DNA of 64,000 bases. It comes from Forficula auricularia (Eukaryota > Arthropoda > Insecta > Dermaptera > Forficulidae). Below the pieces are notes generated by a model. It did not search any database, was not told the origin of the DNA, and saw only the letters and a program-made list of their open reading frames with translations. The stretch covers positions 18,925,086 through 18,989,085 of the forward strand of contig JALMQS010000187.1 of the NCBI GenBank assembly GCA_024734495.1, written 5' to 3'. The position numbers and the translations under genes are program-made. Shown here piece after piece: positions 57,401-64,000 of this stretch. Each line of letters starts with the position of its first letter. Position 1 is the stretch's first letter.

Positions 57401-58960
57401 ATTTTGATTGTTATTAAGAAAATGGTAAAAAGCAAAATACATGTTTTTCAATGACTCGATAATGCCGGGTGACTTGCGACCCAGCCTCTAGTGACAAAAC
57501 CCTAAAGAATTATAAATGAGAAAGAAATCGATCTAATTTTATCGATTTAATCTTTCTGAAGGTTCACAGTATGTCTATTATATAAGAAAATACCATTTTG
57601 ATTAATAATTTTGTAGTTTAAAAGAAATTCTATGAAAATATTCAATTTCTTCTCTCCGGGAACTGAAAAAACTAGAAATGCCAAAAGGATTTATTTTTTT
57701 TCTCATTAGATATTTATTCAAATATATTTAAAATTTCATATTTGTGTGTTATTTTCATTAATATTTTATATTAAATAATTATTATTAGGAAATTTGAATT
57801 TTAAAGGGGTAGTTTATTTAAAAGTGCAATTTGAAAAAACGCTAATAACTCCGATGAAATTTTTTTTAAAAATATCAAATTAATAGATATTATAAAACAA
57901 TTACTTATTAATTATTTAGTTCAATTTTGAACGAAATCGATCCAGTACTTTTGAGAAAATGGTCAAAATCCCCGAAAACCGCCATGAAAGGCCGTTTTAG
58001 AAACATTTTTAAATGCCACAACCATGTCACAAGTCAGTGTTTCGTTTCATATGACTTTTTAAACTTTTTTCATAGGCATCTCTTGCTTTCAAAAGACATC
58101 GTTTTTTGACAATTCAGATGGTTTTTGACCATTTTCTCAAAAAGTACTGAATCGATTTCGTTCAAATTAAATTAAATTATTAATAATTAATTGTTTTATA
58201 ATATCTATTAATTTCATATTTTTAAAAAAATTTTCCAACGGAGCTATTAGCGTATATTCAAATTGCACTTCAAATAAACTAACCTTTAAAATTCCAATTT
58301 CAATAATAGGTAAATTTAATACCAAATATTAATGAAAATAACATACAGATATGAAATTTTAATATATTTGAATAAATATCTTATAAGAAAAAATAAAACC
58401 TTTTGGCATTTCTAAATTGATTCACTCCGGAGAAAAGAAATTGAATCTTTTCATACAAATTCTTTTAAACTCTAAAATTCCTATTAAAAATGCTAATTTC
58501 TTATATTAAAAATGTACCTGAACCTTCAAATAGATGAATTCGATAAAATAAGATCGATTTCTTTTTTATTTATAATTATTTCGTGCTGTTATATCCAGAG
58601 GCTGGGACTGCAAGTCTCTCGCCATGAGAAACTGTCAGAGGAAATCTCACACATTTTTTATGGGTTTTTTTCAGCTAATCTCATACTAATTTTATATCAA
58701 TTTATATATTAATATTTAATATATTTAAATATACGATTATGTAATATAAAAACTCAAATAAAAGTAAAATTATTATATTTTATGCCCACTAAAAACACTA
58801 CGCGCAACGAGTTCAGCCACAGTTTTATCAAGAAATTATATTATTAATAGTGAATAAATAATTTTTTTAAAAAATAAATATTATTAAACTATATATTCTT
58901 AAAATTTGAATTCCCATATTATATGAATTATATTAACTTTTTACTTTACCATACAGGGTA
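42430..58960. repeat. Long-unit block (2.8-kb units, divergent)
   Basis: Six periods that contain the extra segment, e.g. 42437-43040: GAAGTCGGTTAAAAATAAAG, AGAGTGTGTCTTCAGCTGGA, a unique stretch with CTGAGCCCCTGGAGCGAGCC, then a diverged foldback left arm. Units differ from one another by many one- to ten-base indels. Confidence 0.88.
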
Positions 58961-59095
58961 TGGTAAAGTATTGTAATCTACGTGCATGAAAAAAGTGGTT
59001 TTCCTTCTTTTTTCGAAATATCTCAAAAACGGCTGAAACTATTTTGATAAAATAAATTTAGCAAAACCATGGCATTTCGGTCTACCAAAAGCCTT

Positions 59096-59870
59096 TTATA
59101 ATTATATATTATAATTTATAATGACTTAGAATTAAAAAATGAATGAATAAATAAACCAACCACAAATCCGAATCGGACTTTCATGTCGTTTTTTTCTATT
59201 TCTTTTGTATTCAAAATAAAATATATATTTTTTTACTATAAAAGAGACATATAATAAAAAAGACACTCATTATTTTTTAGGGTACCGAAATTTTGGGTTT
59301 CTGTCTGGGGGAGCGGGGGGGGTGGTATTAAATAAAAGTAGAACTTAATTTATATCCTAGAGCCTAGACCCTTAATCAATTTGTACGAAATTTTGCATAT
59401 GCACCCTATATGACCTTGTGAATATGTCTCTCTGTTTGAAATTTATAGTGACCAAAAAGAGTAGGTGGAGGGGGAGGGGCGGGAGGGGAGTGACAAATAA
59501 TTTAATATAATACAATTTCCAAATAAATATCGAAGAAAGTTGACATTTACGTTAGAAGATTCTAATTTATAAGAAGACATCATAAATTGATTATGACTCC
59601 AAAATTCAGAGAATTAAATTAAATTAAATTAATTTAAATTAATTAAATTTATTAAACAGTGATTTCCACAGGGCGGGGGGTTGAAAATTGTTGCATTTTA
59701 GCATTATAAGCTATAAATCAAAGCCGTCAAGTCTTTTAACTTCAACACAAGGTATAAAAATTTCTTCTAATTCTTTAGAACTGAATAAAATTGGGAGGGG
59801 GGGGGGTATACTTTTCATGAAACTGGGCGGTTCCCCATGTATTTAATATTAAATATAAGAGGGGGCAGGG
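59096..59870. other. AT-rich sequence with G runs, no gene
   Basis: Contains AATTAAATTAAATT-type simple repeats (59605-59655) and several G runs (59309-59322, 59469-59490, 59792-59810). Nothing coding seen. Confidence 0.5.
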
Positions 59871-59875
59871 GTACG

Positions 59876-60470
59876 GTGGCGTAGCCATGGGGCGGGGGGT
59901 CAGAACCCCCCCCCCCCCACAAGAGCAGGGCTCATGGGATGAGTATCGGCAACGAAAACCATTTCCCTGGGGGCTGTTATTTGGATCCCAGTTAAAAATC
60001 GAACTACTGGACCAATTTTAGATTTCTTTTTTTAATCGACGGGAAAATTTGTCCTCTTTAATATACTATAAAATAGTTATTTACAAAATATGAACTGTTT
60101 TTGAGTTATAAGCAAAAAACTGGAAAAAGTCCGAAAATTTCGAGGTTATTCGGCCGCCAAAAGTTGTCCACCAAACTTTCGAGGTCGCAAACTTAGATTT
60201 CTCATACCCACACTATACCAAACGATCCTAAAAATATCTTTTCCAGCAATTAATGTAAGCTGAAATCCCCTATTTACTGGGGTATATAGGAAAATAATTT
60301 TTTTTTGAGATCTACATTTTTCAATCTGGATTGATTTTTTTATGAATTTAATTAATCTCATAGCTTAAATATTTATTGAAATATTGACTCGATTTTTCTA
60401 TGGGGGGCAAGGAGTTTTCTAGGGTGGGCAATGCCCCCCTTGTCCCCCCTTAACTAGGCCCATGCTTAAT
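59876..60470. repeat. Possible inverted-end element with GGCGTAGCC end
   Basis: Left GGTGGCGTAGCCATGGGGCG and right GGGGGGCAAGG to CTAGGCCCATGC have a loose inverted relation. GGCGTAGCC-type ends are common on arthropod DNA transposons. Borders are uncertain. 60130-60200 shows a faint relation to the GC-rich block of the 630-2005 palindrome. Confidence 0.3.
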
Positions 60471-60497
60471 CTTGTTCATCACCCTAATGGTCGCATC

Positions 60498-61214
60498 CAG
60501 GGGCGAATTTAAGAGACCCAGGGCCCCTAGGCACTTGACGTTTGCGCCCCCCCCCCCCCCACCATCTCGAAGCTATTTTGGAAATTTAGAAAATTAAATG
60601 CACTAGTACAGAACATATTTTTCTATTTTTTATTTATTCAAGAACATTGTATTTATAGGGGCATCTAGCCTTTTTAATGTACAATATTAGGCCAATTTAA
60701 TTACAAAGAAAATAAACAATATGATACAAGCAGATCAAGTAAGAGAAAAAATTTAAAAAGGGAAACAACAATTATATGGAACAAAAACAATAAATATACT
60801 GAATATAGAGAAAAGAATAAAACTAAAAAATGACAATATATATATAGGATATAGACAAAAGAAGAGAGGAAAAAAGAAATTTTTATCGACTTTAATGAAT
60901 TTAATAAACATCAGAATAATACAGTATGTTACTATATATAGTTACGCTTTTTGATAAGGCAGGCCAGGCTTTTGAGCTTATGTAAATGGATCAGCAATCC
61001 AACGTAAAAACTCTTAGTAATTTTAATGAGAATGTTAAGCGATATTTGTTTAGCCAGAGATTGTTATTGCATACTTGTATGATATTTGTAATGGCCGTTG
61101 TAGATCCCTTGTGATCTTTTTAGGTTGAAAAAAAAAGATTCCGCAACCGGGGCCCCCAGGTCGGCTGGGCCCCTAGGCCCGGGCCTTGTTGGCCTAGGCG
61201 GAAATCCAGCACTG
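60498..61214. mobile_element. hAT-like non-autonomous element 2 (717 bp)
   Basis: Starts CAGGGGCGAATTTAAG and ends GGCGGAAATCCAGCACTG; GTCGCATC (60490-60497) and GTCACATC (61215-61222) form an 8-bp duplication with one change. Subterminal GGGCCCCTAGGC occurs near both ends, inverted. The interior is AT-rich without transposase. Confidence 0.75.
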
Positions 61215-61638
61215 GTCACATCAATTTATTTTTCAATATTAGCAAAGATATAGAAGAAATAGAATCAACAACTCTGAATTCGCTAAAAATTTATAGTTTG
61301 TTATAAGTGATCATCCCTTTAACGAGAATGCTTTTACGCTTTTCCTCTAATTTAAAAAATAATTTCTAATTCGCTTTTTTCCCCTCCAAAAATTTAAATC
61401 AGTGTTTGCCTTAATTCCCGTTTGTGGCGCTTAAGTCGAAAATCAGTTTGACTTTAACTTTGAATTTCGAACTTTGAATTTTCATGATAATAAAAATTAT
61501 TTTCATGTCCTATTAATTAGATTTGCAAGGTTAAAAAAAACCCACTGGATTTGGAAATTGCGGTGATTGGCGGATATTTTATTTCTCATCAATTAATTTT
61601 ACAATTTTTACAGATTTTTATATTATTTGTAAATAAAA

Positions 61639-61769
61639 ATGACTGAAATGAAACCTTTAGTTGATGCTGTCACTGACGTTTATAATGAATGTCAAAAATA
61701 TTATCAAACGATTTCTTTAAATGGAGAAGATGTGGAAAATTTCAAAAGAATTTAACTGAAAATCTTAAG
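61639..61769 (+). CDS. Possible first coding exon of an unidentified gene
   Basis: ATG at 61639 opens MTEMKPLVDAVTDVYNECQK, then YYQTISLNGEDVEN, and hits a stop at 61753. If one base is shifted near 61741 the frame continues QKNLTENLK to a good donor AAG|GTAAAA at 61770. The balanced, non-repetitive amino-acid use stands out from the surroundings. I do not recognise the family. The single-base problem could be a sequence error or a decayed copy. Confidence 0.4.
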
Positions 61770-61834
61770 GTAAAAATAATTCAAATCCTATTTAATACTT
61801 TTAACGATAACTCTGGCCTATTCTACATTTATTA

Positions 61835-62050
61835 AAGTAATCCATTTTCACCCACACCGGTAAAAACTGCCCCCAATACAAATATAATCAAATTATTATT
61901 CTCACATTGATTTTTTTATAGGCTGGTCCCATGGGCGTAGTTGGGGGCAAAGGGGGCAGTGACCCCACTTACAAAAGTCATTGCCCCCTAAAAAAATTGA
62001 AACTCCATTATATTTTTCAGCAATTATTTATTAAATTAATTTAAATGTAA
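61835..62050 (+). repeat. 215-bp direct repeat, left copy
   Basis: ACACCGGTAAAAACTGCCCC, CATGGGCGTAGTTGGGGGCA and CTTACAAAAGTCATTG blocks. Repeated at 63793-64000. Confidence 0.8.
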
Positions 62051-62440
62051 CTTTTTTAATTTATCCAAATTTTTCGGAAATTTTCACAATATGTGGACCA
62101 TAGAGTAATATAGAGTGGAAGGCTCCATAAGGAGCCAATGTATTTTAGCGTATACGAGTTACAGAGCTCTCTGGCGAGTCCAGGGCGAAACCATTGTGCA
62201 ATAAAATGGCGGAAACCTCTCTCTTCGGGGCAAATTTTGGTGACATTATCAAGAGTAAAAAATACGCTTATACAGAGGGGTCCAAAAAATGTATCCACCT
62301 TTTAAAAGTCCATAACTTGCAAACTAATTGACGGAGTTGTCTCATCTTTGGTAGTGTAATAGTTTGTAGTTCCGGCAATCGCCACACAAGCGTTGTATTG
62401 CGTTGTTTTGTTTTAATGGAGTACTGCCATTGGTTTACTA

Positions 62441-63781
62441 CAAGGAGCTAAGGAGGAACAGCTAGGCTAGAAAAACAGGAGTGGGGGTGTCTCCATTCAG
62501 GACAGGCATTTCCCCTCCAGCCGCCATCTTGCGATTGGTACAAAACCTTCTCTTCCCATCTGAACGTATGTTAATAGTATCCATCTTTAAGACAGTTCTT
62601 TTTATTAAAAACAGTTATAAAAAACAAGTTTGATTTTCTTCATATATTTTTTGTTTTTTATTAAAATTGTTTATGTTTTAGATTAGACTGTATATATTTT
62701 AATTTTCCTTTGAAACAATAAACTAGTTTCAAGTTTTTTGACACTAGAGTTAGTTTAATTGACTTACTTTACGGGTATTTATTCTATTTCTCGTGTTCCC
62801 AAATATTAATTCGTCAAAATTTTCTTACAATTGTACCTGATTTAAAAACTATATTTTAGTTATTTTTATAATATGTATTTAAAAATTGTTGAATAACCCA
62901 TTCATGTGTTTAATTGTTTTTCGCTTTTTCTTACAATTGTACCTGATTTAAAAAACTATATTTTTGGTATTTTTATAATATATATTTAAATTTTTTATTT
63001 GTTTTATAAATTTATTAATTCTTAATCTTTGAATTGTGTAAAAAACATTGGTTTAATAAATAAATAAAAATTGATTTGCTCATCCATATAACTTTACCAT
63101 ACACCTATTTCCTCCCTTATATTTAGTATTTAATAAAAATATTTAATCTTTTACGAAGGAACCCTCCCTTGAGTTTAGATTAGATTTCGAACCCTATTGT
63201 TCTGCCCCCTTTCAAGACTGTTCCTATAAAAAATTTCAGACAAAAGTTGTAGAGGTTAATTATCAGAATATTAGGTATCTGCAACCTTAAATTGGTATCA
63301 GGCATATTAACGTTGTCATGAATTTTCTAAGATTTCAATCACACCATTTGCAACCCTTTGGGGCTGAAGTCACCAAAAACTACTCCGTTCTTGTTTACAT
63401 CAAGACTGAATTTAGAGCAAATTTTATTGCAATAGGTTGAATGTTGCAGCCTGTGCAGCACATAAAAGATTGGGATACATACATACACATATATTCTTCG
63501 AAATCTCACCTAATAATGGGTACGAGTGCGCCTCTTTTGTTTTATCAAATTTTTACTGAAAGTAGCTATTTAAATTCATTGCAGATCTAAGAAATAACAT
63601 TTTTGAATATTTATTTATATATATGTTCTATTTAAGAACCTTTTTATTTAAAGATATATAGTTTAAACTATATAAATATTACATTGCTCTTATGGGCATT
63701 CTCTATTCTTTCCAATTGCAAGATGGCGGCTGGTGACGTCAGGTGGAGACACTTTCTCGAGCTAGCCTTCTCCTACCTCTG
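62441..63781. mobile_element. hAT-like non-autonomous element 3 (1341 bp), 8-bp target duplication
   Basis: GTTTACTA lies on both sides (62433-62440 and 63782-63789). Imperfect ends CAAGGAGCTAAGGAGG and the right-end inverse CAGAGGTAGGAGAAGG. Subterminal GTGTCTCC (62488-62495) and GCCGCCATCTTG (62520-62531) are mirrored by CAAGATGGCGGC (63719-63730) and GGAGACAC (63744-63751). The interior is AT-rich; no transposase is found. Related in layout to 19532-20051. Confidence 0.82.
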
Positions 63782-63792
63782 GTTTACTAACA

Positions 63793-64000
63793 TGGTCCAT
63801 TTTCACACACACCGGTAAAAACTGCCCCCAATACAAATATAATCAAATTATTATTCTCACATTGATTTTTTTATATGCTGGTCCCATGGGCGTAGTTAGG
63901 GGGCAACGGGGGCAGTGACCCCCCTTACAAAAGTCATTGATCCCCCTAGAAAAATTGAAACTCCATTATTATTTTTCAGCAATTATTTATTAAATTAATT
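63793..64000 (+). repeat. 215-bp direct repeat, right copy, running off the window
   Basis: Matches 61835-62050 with about ten differences. The two copies flank hAT-like element 3. Confidence 0.8.

Larger units (their letters stand above)
30040..59095. repeat. Tandem array of foldback-containing units, about 29 kb
   Basis: The landmark CCAGCCTCTGATAAAAC (or its variants) starts at 31721, 33946, 36174, 38398, 40620, 43451, 46283, 49071, 51865, 54675 and 57481. Spacings are 2225, 2228, 2224, 2222, 2831, 2832, 2788, 2794, 2810 and 2806. Each unit has a 1.13-kb foldback core (like 31709-32866), an AT-rich spacer with ACGCGCAACGAGTTCAGCCA, the left 200 bp of element X (TTTACCATACAGGTAAAG...), a GGGACCAATCGGAAGCTAGA segment, and a second diverged left-arm copy. 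No unit encodes a recognisable protein. The array stops inside element X at about 59095. Confidence 0.92.

Noticed and set aside
30040..59095. CRISPR-like or bacterial repeat array
   Set aside because: Units are over 2 kb, palindromic and without spacers; all other evidence is eukaryotic.
62056..62298. 80-codon minus-strand ORF
   Set aside because: No motif or homology recognised, and the composition and surrounding repeats suggest chance.

Overview
The window reads as a stretch of an AT-rich, transposon-laden animal nuclear genome, most likely an insect. The gene has long introns with GT-AG splice sites. The rest is non-LTR retrotransposon pieces, mariner/Tc1, hAT-like and Harbinger-like DNA elements, a small LTR retrotransposon, tRNA-derived SINE pieces and one nuclear tRNA-Leu gene. 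A beetle or another large-genome insect is plausible, but the species cannot be fixed from the sequence.

Region 1 (1-20.8 kb) holds the 3' two thirds of one host gene on the + strand, an HMG20A/HMG20B (BRAF35/iBRAF) homologue. Four exons (371-523, 7282-7590, 13248-13463, 20172-20323) encode a basic linker, the HMG box, an acidic segment, a coiled coil and the C-terminal tail. All introns are phase 1. The first coding exon(s) lie to the left of the window. The three introns (5.7-6.8 kb each) are packed with inverted-repeat elements and transposon relics, including a second, mutated copy of the first visible exon and a 5'-truncated LINE with a clear target-site duplication. The frame stays open for 53 codons after the TGA stop.

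Region 2 (20.8-30 kb) is intergenic. It has more foldback elements, mariner and LINE fragments, a tRNA-Leu(TAA) gene on the minus strand and a solitary 1.1-kb foldback element.

Region 3 (about 30.0-59.1 kb) is a tandem array whose core is a relative of that solitary foldback. Eleven cores are visible. Four consecutive periods are about 2.22 kb and nearly identical; the next six are about 2.8 kb and much noisier. The left edge is split by a 1.06-kb, internally deleted Ty3/Gypsy-like element with two LTRs, a Leu-type primer site, a polypurine tract and an intact 250-codon ORF.

Region 4 (59.1-64 kb) has G-rich low complexity, two hAT-like non-autonomous elements with 8-bp target duplications, and a possible first coding exon of an unidentified gene at 61639.

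The most striking signal is that at least five different inverted-repeat families carry a hammerhead-ribozyme-like core (CUGANGA, stem II, GAAA, short stem III, UH), often once on each strand of the palindrome. Different stem sequences keep their base pairing, which is covariation evidence for a real RNA fold. Such motifs are known from Penelope-like elements, retrozymes and some insect satellites; the families here would need comparison with those.
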